NCBI GenBank assembly: GCA_003999685.1
Contig: CP021226.1
Coordinates: forward strand, 1,550,001 to 1,614,000
Direction: 5' to 3'
Length of the DNA: 64,000 nucleotides
Source of the DNA: Taiwanofungus camphoratus
Taxonomy: Eukaryota > Basidiomycota > Agaricomycetes > Polyporales > Taiwanofungaceae
A program made the position numbers and the translations under genes. Position 1 is the stretch's first letter; the number at the start of each line of letters is the position of its first letter. The notes below the pieces were generated by a model that worked only from the letters and a program-made list of their open reading frames with translations, searched no databases and was not told the DNA's origin. Positions 38,701 to 50,375 of the stretch are shown here, one piece after another.

Positions 38701-41700
38701 TGCAGGTTACCCGACTTGCGGGCTCGTGCTGCCAAAGTAGAGCTCACTCCCTCAGAACTTGATGGGCGGTCATCGTTGTGCCTCAGGAAGAGTCTGAGCG
38801 GTGCGGGAAGGACGCAGAAGTCCCCACAGAGTTGTATCGTTGTATGTAGCTTCCTCGGCGTCCCATGCATCGTAGAAGGTCATGCCACGAGCGCCCTAGG
38901 AGTAGCAGACCTTTACATCTGCAGCACTAGCGGACAGTGTCCAACTCATGCACATTGAGTCCAGAATAAAGATCCTCATCCAGAATCAACATGAACATGT
39001 CACGTCACCCCTCGCCGCTCACCTCCAGCTGGAAATTTTCAAGGGTGGAAGAGTTGGTCAAGAATTCGGGAACAGAGAAACTCACCAGACCTAGAAGCTT
39101 ACAGTTCGCAGCAAACGCAGCCTACATGCAGGCCGGGGGCAATCGCAGAGCCTGCAAGCAGGAATAGTTCGCGCGTCCCACGCTGGGCAGCAACCGCATC
39201 ATCGCTACGTACAAGTGCATCATACTGGCAGCACCTCCCACATCCCTGCGAAGCGGCGGCAGGCTCAATCACAACGCGTCACTCTGCGTGATCACGCCGC
39301 AGCGTCTGCCCTCCGTGCGAGCACACTCCCAGCCAATGGGCGCGTGGGAGCCCGCGGGCCGCCGCGGCCCAGAGACGACTGCGGTGCCCGTCAGCGGTCG
39401 TCCTCCCAGAGCAGGACATCGCAGGAGGTGGGAACCCGCGGGCACGCGCAGCGGTTCGTGCTGTCCTGGCCTCTGTCGGCTACGCTGGTGGGAATCACAA
39501 TGACACTATGTGCGATAGGTTTGGTGGTAGCCCGGGGCCGCGCACGCCCAGGCTGAGAAAAAGCGTGTAGGGGGATAGTCCGAGCGTGCTGCGAGATTGC
39601 GCCAGCTGCCACTCGTCCTCAGTGGCCAATCCGCGATGGTGCGTTTGAGATGGTGATTGAGAGCGTCGTGAGGTGGGATAGTGCGAGGACGTGACACTGG
39701 CAGACAATTGCACGATCTCTCGTCTGGCGTTCGCTTCCTACATGGCAAGTGAGGTCCTTGATGTGAAGAAGACATCAGCCGGACCTGCCAGGCCTGCGAC
39801 AGATGCCAACGGCTGGCGCTGGTACCATCAGTTTTGAACAAGGGCGGGTTGGAATCTCTTCTTTCGCGCCTGCTTACACATATCGAAACCTGAGCACCTA
39901 GCGCCGTCTGTGTCACAGCACGCAATAACAACAATACCTAATATTCCGTACGGTACTCCGAGTCAGTCAGACAAGTAGTAAGGAACCAAGACCCGCGCGA
40001 TACACGATAAGGCCGCGGAGGAGCCGTCGAACAGCACCATATGGAGCAGTCCAGCAATATGGAAGACCCGAACCGTCGACGCGGACGTCCTGGCGCACAG
40101 ACCGTTCAACTCACGTAAGTGCTCCGGGATAGGGAACGTTCCTAGCAAGAATCCATCGTGCAGGCTCGTAATCGGACCCGGGCGGGATGGGGCAAACAAG
40201 CTTTCTGGGTGGGCGTGCCAGATGGGCGCGCGCGCGATAATCATAGACACATAATAGGAACGTCAAGATAGTCCCGCAGACAATGCTTATCAGCATCCGG
40301 AAAGCAGGATAAGCTATGGGCACAAAGCCCGCAGACATACTTACGTCCAGAGATAGGGCTAACGATATGCTTTAGAGTTTGCGAGAGCGCAGGCCTGGGG
40401 AGATAGGTATGCTTACAGGACTCGCCGCACGCATCAGCAGAGTAGTAGCTCGTTTCCCGCCGCTCGTGCTCGTGTTGCCAGAAGCGGAAGGCAGGCGAGC
40501 GGTTTCGCCGAGGAGCATTCGAGGGCTGGGGAACGCGGAGAAGAGCACGTCCCGCTGAGCCGAGCGGGCCTAACGTGCGCGATCCCATTCGCCCGCACGC
40601 TGCACACTGCTTCCATCGGGCAAATTTCTAGCAAGCAAATAAGCTATTGCGTACGAGCTCAGGCATTGGCATGAGCAAAAATGCACGGCTGCGAGCGTGG
40701 TTCGAATCCGTGCGCCGTGGAACGGGCGCATGGCAGGCAGCCAGGGAGGGAGGATGCCATCCTGGTCATCGATGTGTCATCGCACAGCGTCCGGATCCGC
40801 GAGCACGCCTCGAGCTGGGCCTTCTCCCTTCTCCCTCCCCAGCTGCCAGCCCCAGTGAGAAGGACGAAAAAAAAAACTTAGCAGAGGCACGACACGCGGG
40901 GTGCCGCGGACGCTTTTGACGACGCAGGCCGTGACGTCCGCTATTCGCGCGCGTTTTTCGCACTCTCGGCCGTCGGATTCTGCGTCCTGGCTCCTGCGGA
41001 CGTAACAAGCTCTGGAGGTGCCGCTTCGCGTTCCGAGCAGACTTCGAAAATAACGTTATAGCGTTCGGTGTGCCCCCCGAGGACATGTATGGCTAGCAGG
41101 TCGCTTGGGGGCCCGTTTGGACGCCGTGCGTGATGCGAAATTTGCGCGAACGGGCAGACTGGCGGATGCTTAGCGCGGGCGTTGCGGTTGATCATCACGC
41201 GAATTTACGTGTAAGAGCATAAACGATATCTCGTCCGCGTGTGGGCCGCAGACCGTGGTCCAGGAGACGGAACGGGACGCGGAGGTGGTGCTCGTTGCTC
41301 ACTAGCCCTGCTCAGGCCGCAATCGCCGCAGGACATGTTGCACGCATTGCGGGCAATGAGGAGAGGCACGCGTCCTGTTGGCGATGAATGACAAAACTAG
41401 CGGTAAAAGTACAGATAATCGATGCGTAATGCAGATAATGTTCTGAGCAGCGAGGACAGGATATCTGGGTGCGCGTGGAATGGAGCACGGAGGCCTGGGA
41501 CGCGTCCTGAGCCATCAATGCATCACAGCGTGCATGCTCAGTGGGCCGTATGCAGTTAGCGGGACGGAGCGCGTGTCGGACGCATGTTACAAAGGCGCGC
41601 CGCATCACCTCACTGGTCGATGGTGGTGATGGGATGTCTGGTACATACGTGCACTCGTCACGGACGGCTCTGATTGGTGCATCGCATCCTCTGGAACACG

Positions 41701-43184
41701 GAGCTGGGACTGGAACACGATGATGGTCATAATTACACGTAGCGGAAGCAGACTCGGAACAAGACAAGCACAGGCACAGGCAATTGCCATGACTATCAGG
41801 CTATCTGCGAGGCCGATGGATGGGATGATGAGTGGATATGCACAACCCGGGCGATGATATCTGAGGAAACGGATCAGTCTGGCTGTGACATCTGCAGCCA
41901 ATCACGGACGCAGTGCAACGCAGCAAACGAAACGCGCACGCATCGTCGCCGTGCAGCGTGCCCGCGCGCCCTCTCAGTGTCCCAGCCGGATCTTGCGATG
42001 GTGCGGGTGCTGCGCACGGGGCGACGGGAGACAAGATGCCCAGATTGGCAGTGATGAGTGGGCAGATGCGCGATGCTGACAAGGCGATATCTGGACATCT
42101 GGTGGTTGCAGTGGGCGACGTGATATCGATGGACGCGCAGGCGCCGCACGACGGTCGTGGATGGCGAGCATCCAGCTGCAGCCCCACCGCCACCAGCGTC
42201 GCCGCCACAGTGAAGCTGGGGAAGAGTGATCGCGCTGCAATGATCGGGACGGGGCGGGACGGCGGGGAGGGTGTGATAGACGCTGCGAAGCTCGGGGGAA
42301 ACCGTGGCGAGCAAGCGGGCACAAAGCCAATCAGATCATCGGGATGCGATCGGGGGCAGATTGGGCGATAGGCACAGGCGCATGTGCTGCCTCGGGGAGG
42401 GAGATGCCGTGGGCGCTAGGGAGGCGGGTGGGGGAAAGTCCGGGGCTGAACTCGGGCGAAAATTCCCGAAGAGGTGCCGCGGGGACGCCGGCCGGACATT
42501 GTATTCGGAGGCGGGGAGTGGTCGGGCGAAGGGGAGGGCAGGTGACTGGAAAGGAGGAAAATCGATAGGGGGAGGAGGACGGTGGGGGAGGACGTCGGAC
42601 CGGGGGACAGGGTGTGAGGCGAAGCGAGTGGGAGGCGCGCATGGGAGCTGGGAGGTTGGCGGGCGTGGTGGTTGGTCGCTATCTGATTGCCGTTCTGGGC
42701 TGGCGCAAATGAGGGAAAAACAGCAAATAAACAGGGTTGGCAGGAGGCGTCCTAAAGGGGAAGATGCGATCGGAAACGGAGAGGTGACAAGCGAGGGAAC
42801 GCTCTGGATGCAGTGGAGCGGGGGTCTAGACAGGATACGGGGACGGTGATTGGGCCGGCAGGGGTGCGGCCGGGGGTCCGGTGACTATAGGGCCAATGGG
42901 AAGAGGCAAGCGCTGGGGCAGCACGCGGATGACGTTTTCAGGAGAGAAGAGAGGTGGCGACGGGCAGCTGGCAACCGGGACGGACATGCGGTGGGATAGC
43001 CAATCGCGTGCTGGTGCCACATCTGAGATCTGGCTGCCCAACTAGGCAGCGAACCTCACAGGCTGGGGGCGTGACAGCGTCACACGGCAGCAGCCAATGA
43101 CGGCGCTTGGGGGATTCCCAAATGGGATGCTGCAAATGGATCATCAGCGCGTCGAGGTCTATGCCCGATAAATAATCAACACTC
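32793..43184. other. Gene-poor region, 10.4 kb
   Basis: Nothing in this stretch shows a recognisable domain, conserved motif or convincing spliced gene. From 32.8 to about 36.5 kb composition is ordinary; from about 36.6 kb it becomes GC-rich, and between 41.8 and 42.9 kb the plus strand is strongly G-rich. Long open frames occur (for example 36833-37468 minus, 42304-42849 plus), but high GC content alone makes these common. A short tandem CCAAGGGC-GCGG repeat lies near 36698-36722. Undetected fast-evolving or non-coding genes cannot be excluded. Confidence 0.45.
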
Positions 43185-43469
43185 CATTTCCCCGTCCCGT
43201 CCTCTTCCCCACCATTCCAGCGCCATCTCCTGCGGTTCTCGCTCTTGTGCTCTGGCCTTGCTTCTGCCTTCCCTCTCCCCGTGCTCCTCCTCCTCGTCTC
43301 TCGCCGCCACTCTTCCACACGGCCACAGCCCGCGAGGCAGCTTCATTCTCGATCGCTCTATACTGGGCCCGGCGTTGCGTCTTTGACTGTCAACTCCTTG
43401 TCCAAACTCTATTTCATCCCATATAAGTCCGTCTGTCCTCGACTTGCAGACTTGACTCTTCCCCACATT
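43185..43469 (+). promoter_or_regulatory. Pyrimidine-rich leader of the Ecl1-like gene
   Basis: About 285 bp directly before the ATG are dominated by C and T (runs of CCTCTTCCCC, TCCTCCTCCTC), as in the promoters and 5' leaders of highly expressed fungal genes. A TATA-like CGATAAATAA lies just upstream near 43168 and a CATATAAG near 43418. Confidence 0.45.
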
Positions 43470-45297
43470 ATGGACATCGCATTCGACTCCACTTGGTGTC
43501 CCGTCTGCAGCAGGCAGATTCTCCCCAAACGCTACTATGTTCCCATCAACCCGCAGCCCCAGGCCCCTGCCCCGCCCCCGAGCTCGCCCACATCGGGTAT
43601 GCTGTCTTGTTTTCATTCTTACAACTGTGCTCATTGGTTGTCCAGATTCTAAGGATCACACCGATGCGCCAGCGCCGCGTCTGCCCCGTACCAAGACAGG
43701 CACGATCCGCGCCAAGGGTGGCGGGCTTGTTCACGGCACAGGTCGTGTGAAGCCCAACGGCGGCATCAAGCGCGACAATACTGTCAAGGACAATGCGAAG
43801 AAGGCGACACAGCAAGCGGGCGGTGCTGAGGCCTCCCCCGTGCGGCCCGCGGGTCCAGTGCGGCACCGAACAGTCATTGACCAGTCGCCGGTGCCTTTGT
43901 ATTGCTCTGACGAGTGCCGCCTCGCGGACCTCCAGTCGACACATAGTGCCATTGGCCTCAACTACAACCCTGAGCGCTGCGCATCCCCTACGCTGCCCCC
44001 TGTCCCGCATAATTCCTTGTCCGACTTTTCTGACGAGAGCGAGTCGGCTGCTTCAGTCGACTCTCGCTCCTCCACTGCATCATCGCCGCCGCCATCGGAG
44101 TCTACTACTGATAGTTTCACCAGCCGTGCACAGAAGGGCTACGCCCGCCTGGCGCAGCTGTACGACATGCCACCGCTGCCGCCGCCTCCACCCATTCAAC
44201 GGAAGGAGTCGAGCTCCTCCGAGGCCTCGCCACAAGATTACCAATCCGGTGTTATGATGGCTGCGCAGCGCATCAAGGCCGCGCTGTGCCCAGAACCGCC
44301 GAAGCGCAGTGCGTTCGACTGCACCGCGTCGTATGCACGCACCACCGAGCGCAAGCCGATACCAGGGTGGACTGACGGCTCGCACGCGTGGCGCGCAAGT
44401 GTGTACTCATTCGCCGCGCCGTCGGACAAGTCGTCGCCGTCGGGTGGCCAAGACGGCATGGGCCGCGCGTACAAGAGCTTCGTCGCGAGCTCGCATCGCT
44501 CTGGCGGTGTGTACTCGACGATGAGTGATACCAAGCTGACATCGGACACCGCCTCGGCCTCTGTGCCCGCTATGCCGTTGACGACAACCCCTGCGCCCCC
44601 GAGCCGCTCGCAGAGCGCCGCGGAGGAGCTATATAGTAAATACTCGCTCACGTTCGCGCGGCGTACGGATTCGCGTGCACCGTCGGGGCTCTCGACCTCG
44701 CCCACGGGCTCGGCACGCTCGTTGCCAGTGGCGGCGCCGAGCAGCGCGCCACGCCGCAAGGAGTTCTCTCTGCTCAAGCCGGGCGCGGAGGGCCGCCTAC
44801 TCGTGCCAAACGTGAAGATGAGTCGTGCGTCGAGTGCGACGACGGTGTCGAGCGAGGGCGCTAGCAGTTGCAGCTCGTACTATGGCGGTGGCGGGTACAG
44901 TGGGTATTACGGCGGCGACCGTAGGCGCAGTCCACTGAGCCGCCAGAACAGTGACGCGAGCATGGAGACGGCTCAGAGCGAGAGCACGAGTGTGGGTGAT
45001 GAGGGCGACGAGACGATCAGGGGTCCACCAGCGTCGTTGCCGACACACAGGCGTGCGCCTCAGCGTGAGTGAAATGTCTGTTGTGCGGGTGTATCCGTGT
45101 GCTGACTGGTTGTTGCAGCGCCGTTGTGGAGCTATTCGGATGACACGCTTACATACCCGATGCTGCAGCTTCCGTTGAAGGAGAAGCGCATGGAGAAGCG
45201 CATCGTCGACGGCGTGGAGCGCGAGGTTGAGGTCGAGGTCGAGGTCAAGCGGCCCGTTAAAAGGCTGTTCCTCTTCCCCGGTAGGGACACCCGCTGA
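43470..45297 (+). CDS. Long protein with Ecl1-type zinc motif (life-span regulatory factor family)
   Basis: Exons 43470-43596, 43646-45064 and 45119-45297 give 574 residues; introns are 49 and 54 nt. The N-terminus has WCPVC (Cys 10 and 13) and, after a basic 75-residue insert, PLYCSDECRLAD (Cys 129 and 133); this CxxC ... CxxxC pair matches the zinc site of the Ecl1/Ecl2 family. The remainder is Ser/Pro-rich and probably disordered, with ALCPEPPKRSAFDC, a Gly/Tyr patch (SYYGGGGYSGYYGG) and a charged end (VEREVEVEVEVKRPVKR). Schizosaccharomyces pombe Ecl1 is about 80 residues and extends chronological life span and stress resistance; the basidiomycete form adds a long tail. The function is inferred from the zinc motif only. 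Long pyrimidine-rich flanks on both sides suggest a strongly controlled gene. Confidence 0.75.
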
Positions 45298-46702
45298 GGT
45301 CCTTATCATCCGCTGTCCCGCTATGCATGTCGTCCTTCCCTCGTCAGTATCTTGCATCGCATCGACCTACATTCACAACATATCCACATACCCTCACCGC
45401 TGATACCTCGCCGCCACACCCACGACGCTCACGACGCCGTCCGCATTGACTTATTCCCTCACGTAACGCCCCCGCACTCGCCTCTCGTCACACTCTTCTG
45501 CACTCCTGCACTACATCGCTCCCGCTCGTGCCACCTCGTCGTCTCGTCGCTGTCGGTCATCGCTCTCCGCCGTCTACTTTACTCTCGCATACTCTCCGCA
45601 TTGCGGACAAGCAAACAAAATGTGAATATCCTGCGCCGTCGGTGCGCTGTACCATATGTACTATACCTTCCCGCTTGTGGGCCTCCCGCGGCGGCGCTCC
45701 AGTCTCGTTTCCACACTGGTTTCTTTTCAACACACCTTGGGGTCCGTTGGTCGACAACGCTGTCCTGTTATTATGTACTAGTATTGGTTCCATATTGACA
45801 TTATTCCCATCGACATTCCTCATCACGCACTTATCCACGCTCACACGTCCGCCTCACGCCGTACGCTACCTTACGACTCGATGGACCGTTGTTCATCTGT
45901 AAACAATCAAACATTCTTCCTATCTCGTTCTACTTTCCCAATCAATCCATTCCACTTCCTCGCTTCCCTGTACTCAAGTTATCCCCTTCTTCCACTTTAT
46001 CGCCGTCATTTTCCATTTCTCCTCGCCGGGTGTACGCTGTACGATCGGGTAATGGGCGCCGACTGGGCGGCCGGCACGACGTGGAGTGTCTTCAGATGCT
46101 GTTCACGGGGGCTTGGGGTGCCAGTTCCGTACGTAGTGTATCATGCTGTGCCATAGTTCTCGCTTCTGCTGTGTTCTGTTTGGACCGCAATGCCATCGTT
46201 TGCCCGCGCGAAGGCGCGGGCCCTGTCACGATTCACGAACTCTGTGTGAAGTCCGTGTGATGATCATTTGGAATGAGATGTGAATGAAAGGAAAGGCTGT
46301 AAGGGGGAACAATGTGCGTGCACTGTTCAGTCCTGGTTAGAACTCGGCATGTGGACGGTTGGAATTGCGAGCGTGGAGGGCGAAATGTAGTCCGTGATTT
46401 CATGTGCGGTGCTGCGCAGCGTGCAGCATGTGGGCTGTAACGGACCTCGCAGATGGCCTCGTCAGCTTACCGACGGGTCAACGCTGCTCATTTCCGTTCC
46501 GTCCCTGTCACGCATTCATTCACGCATTCGTGCATGTGGATAATGCAGACGTCTTCTAGCACGGTCCAGCTGGTCTCCGTTCCGCGCATCTTGTCTCTTG
46601 TTCGCCCGTTCAGCCTGTCTCTTGTTCTCGGTGGGGTCGCGGACCGACGGTTGTGCTGGCGACGAGCGTGCTGTGCGCTTGTGCTGTTCCTGCTTGTGCT
46701 TG

Positions 46703-46728
46703 TGTCCGTGTCCGTGTCCGTGTCCGTG
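46703..46728. repeat. GTCCGT microsatellite
   Basis: About four copies of TGTCCG lie in tandem in the gene-poor region. Confidence 0.8.
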
Positions 46729-46974
46729 CTTGGCCTCGCCTTGTTTGGTTTGATATACTAGTACTTGTCCGTCTTCGTCCTCGCCCGTCTCGGGCTCGCG
46801 CCCGATACCAGATGCTAGACGCGCACGCTGCTACTAGGCCGCCCGGGAACAAACCACGGACGCCTCCCCGCGCGGCGCAGACGTGACCCGTCAATTTAAA
46901 AAATAATCATCTCATTTCAGGCATGGTGCAGAGTGCCGCCGCGGACGCCAGCGAGGCCCCGCTAGCCTTGCGTA

Positions 46975-46997
46975 GGTACGTAAGTACGTAAGTACGC
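46975..46997. repeat. GTACGTAA short tandem repeat
   Basis: Nearly three copies of GTACGTAA occur in tandem. Confidence 0.75.
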
Positions 46998-49900
46998 ATG
47001 CGCACGCACTTCGCGGTGCGAGGCGCATTTGGGCTGGTCTCTGCGCGCGGCTGGCAACCGTCTCCGCTGTCGAAATGGGGGCTCCCCGCTACACCGCGCC
47101 TGGGCCGGGCAGGACTCAAGTTGGCCCGGGGCGACTAGTAGACACTGGGGCGCGCGCAGGATAGGATGTCAGTCCCAGAGCGCATTCGCGCCGAATTCGC
47201 ACTCGAGCAATAACGGAGAATAAAATAGGCAAATAATGGTCTCTGATTGGTGTGGGGCCCTATCCGACGCCACGCTCTACTGCATGTATGCTCGTCCGAT
47301 CTACCTACGTCGCTAGGCTTGAAGCTTGAAGCGCGCGCGCCCCCAACGTTCGTCCCGCACAATGGTGGTGTCGTGAGTGGATACGGGGCCAGACTTTTTT
47401 TTTTCTTTTCTTTTTTGTGACGTGACATCTGCTCGCGCCGCGCAAGGCATAGGGCGAGGCCTGCATCTGTCCGCGTCCGGATACGCACATATCTGGATGC
47501 GTGCCATTGTCCGAGCCCGCACTAGCTCCTCGCGGCAGAGGTGCGCTCCTGTGCTCTGCTCAACAAGCACACCCCTTCTCAGAGAACGTGTTCTGCCGCC
47601 GGCCCAGCGCGAACCCTCGAATCGGCGCACAATTGTTAGCCACGGCGCTGGCGCGCGGTCTGGCCAGCCCGGGCGTGATTATCGATGATGCATGATGCTC
47701 GGCGCTAGGGGGTGCCTCGGGACAATGGCTGCCAATGAGGGGTTGCTTGGGAAATGTGGTGGTGCGGTGTTACGGTGTTGCGGAGCAGCCGAGGGGGGCG
47801 AGTGTGCCGGATTGGCAAGGCTGGACGCGGTTGAATGGCGGTAGATGGACGTGCGTGCGCGCGTGTCTGTGCTGCAGGTCTGGGCCCATGGCGTGTGACA
47901 TGAGAGCGGCAGAGAGTCTGTGCAGGGGTGACCCGTGACCAGCAGCGATGACGTCGAGTGTGACACTGGCAGACGGCTTCTGCTGCATTTTCACAGCGGG
48001 CCTTCCTCGCTTCTGCCAGGGCATTCTCAACATCGGCCGTTCATTCTGCGACTGCGACGTGAGCAGGTCTGGGCAATGATGACATCATCGTCGTGCTCGA
48101 TCCCGAGGCGTCTTCGCAATGGCGATAGCATTGCACGAACGAACCTTCCCTTGCCATCGATCGCCACACTCTGGGAACCCCGTCCTAGGGTTCCTGAGCT
48201 TCGCACTCCGGCACGCTTCCAAATAGCACGATTGGCAGTCGAATGCATCGGGCTTGGAAAGTGCCAGCCTTGGTACTACACGTACATCCTACTCCACCGC
48301 ACACACACTCGACTCTATAGCGAACGCTCGCCTGCGTGACCGTGCGCCGCGTTCACACACTGCCCAGGTCTAGAGTACAGCGCTTTCCGTCCCCTGCGCT
48401 TCTCTCAGCTCTATCTGAATGGCTGGCTCGTTCCTGTCTTCTCCCACTACTCATTCTAGTGGCCGCGAATACAGCGCACATGTGGGAGGGAAGTTATCCC
48501 TCAGACGGTCGCGCGCGATATCAGAACAAGGCCCCTTCTCTGCGTGACCGAATCCGCCAAGTGCCCCAGCCGTGCTGCTGCAGTAGATATATATTAAATC
48601 AAACGCAGATCGGGCCAGATGCCCGTGCACCCTTCTGAGCACAGAATCCTGCCATCGTCTGCACGCATTCGCATCTATGCCGCTCCAAGGTCCCGTGCAA
48701 CCTGGGCATTGAATCCATCCCGAGCGCCCCTGCCGCGCACCCCTGTCCCTGAGCTCGCCATTGAGGGAATTGCTACGATTCCTGGAGTTTCCTACTACCA
48801 CTAGTTCGAGTCCTATTCTTGCAGTTCCTGCGGCACCGGGTGCTTACCTATGCATCCTCATCGCTCAGAAGCACCTTTGGCACCCAGCATTCAGTACTCA
48901 GTGCCTGTGCGTGCGCTTCCACTCCCACACTGCCCAATTCCGAATTGCTGAGTGTGGACTCGGGCCTGGACTGAGACACTCGAATGCGGAATGCGCATTG
49001 CGCTGTTTGCGAACTGCATTGTGGGCGCTGCCGTGGTGCGTCCGCGTGACCGCGCAAGGCAGGTCACGCGCTTCGACCTCTGGTATCGCGTCCATTCAGC
49101 GAATTCCGAGGACCTGCAGTGATCGTGATGTTCCCGGGCCAAGGCTCGCCGCCTGCGCATATCACGGCCCATCTGCTGGTCTTGCATGCTGACTCTCGGC
49201 GTGCGTATCGCCGCTGTGTCGCGTCTCCCGCGCTCGGCAGCCGCAGGCTGGTCTCGACCACCCCCCGGTGCGGTACTGAATGCAGACGCCGAGGTCGCTC
49301 TGCTCTGAATGCGTGGTGTCGTGATGCTTTCACTGGCAGGTCGATATCGCGAGGCCTGGCAGACGTGGTATCGTGGGCCACTTTCCCAGGTCGACATCGT
49401 GGCGCCCTACTACATGCTTCACACCCGGCCTCGGACAGCGCGATAGCGTGATGATACCCCTTGCCGATCTCGCGATGCACTGGCATGACACTCCGGATTA
49501 CGACGTGCCGGGCGCGGAAACGGTCGCAGTCTGCGCCGGAGTGCTGATAACGATGTGCTGATCCTGGTATCCCTAGACGTTCATGTTCGCTATATGACTA
49601 GGGCTGGACCGGCTGCGCACGCTGCCCGTCCAGCCGCGTGTGGACTGATTGACTGGACGGCTGGCGGATTGACTGGCTGGCACACGGGCCTGGCGGGCGC
49701 GGCGCAGCACCGTGCGTCGACGTCCAGACTCTGCCAACTCTCGCCCATCAATCCATCTCACACATGCACCATCCCGGGCCCCATCCATCACACTCCCTTG
49801 CGAACCACAATTCCCTACCCCTCGTCAACTCAAATCAAATTACCCCGCACGCGCGGGGAGATGGAGCGCGCCCGCGGGGCAGGCGGCTGCGATTTGCAAA

Positions 49901-50354
49901 TGCGCTGTGGGCGACCGTGCTCTCGCATTTCATATCCACGCCCACGATTCATCTTCTCGTCCCTTCTCTGGCTCATGATCGCCCGCTTAGCGCGCTTCGC
50001 TTCTCTTCTTCTCACCCCGCCCCCGCGTGTGGGGAACACCGATGCCTCAGGCGGAATGACATATCGCGCCTGCTCCCTCCCCCACCTCCTCCAGCGCATA
50101 GCACCTCCGCTTTGACAGGGAGGGCAGCCCCCCCTGCCGCACCCGGGCCCCTCGGCGTGTGCGCTGCCACCCTCCTTGTGCTGGCCACTGGCCCTGCGAC
50201 GACACCAGCGTCCGACCCCTCCGGGAGCGCACCCGCGCCGGGCACACGTCTCCGCCGCGCCCACCGCGCGAGATCGCCTTGTCGCAACCACACAGCATTA
50301 ATGACGCGAACCATGGCGGGATGCCGTTCGTCACGTGCGTCCGCTGGCGTTTGG

Positions 50355-50375
50355 CAATGTCCAATGTCCAATGTT
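50355..50375. repeat. CCAATGT short tandem repeat
   Basis: Three head-to-tail CAATGTC units in GC-rich DNA. Confidence 0.7.

Noticed and set aside
40681-40715. A tRNA T-loop/B-box string (GGTTCGAATCC) at about 40699-40709
   Set aside because: No matching acceptor stem, D-arm or anticodon arm could be folded from the 75 bases upstream or on the other strand; treated as chance.
41600-42850. Several long overlapping frames (up to 181 codons) on both strands
   Set aside because: High GC content makes stops rare; the products are low-complexity Arg/Gly/Pro/His-rich and frames overlap on both strands.
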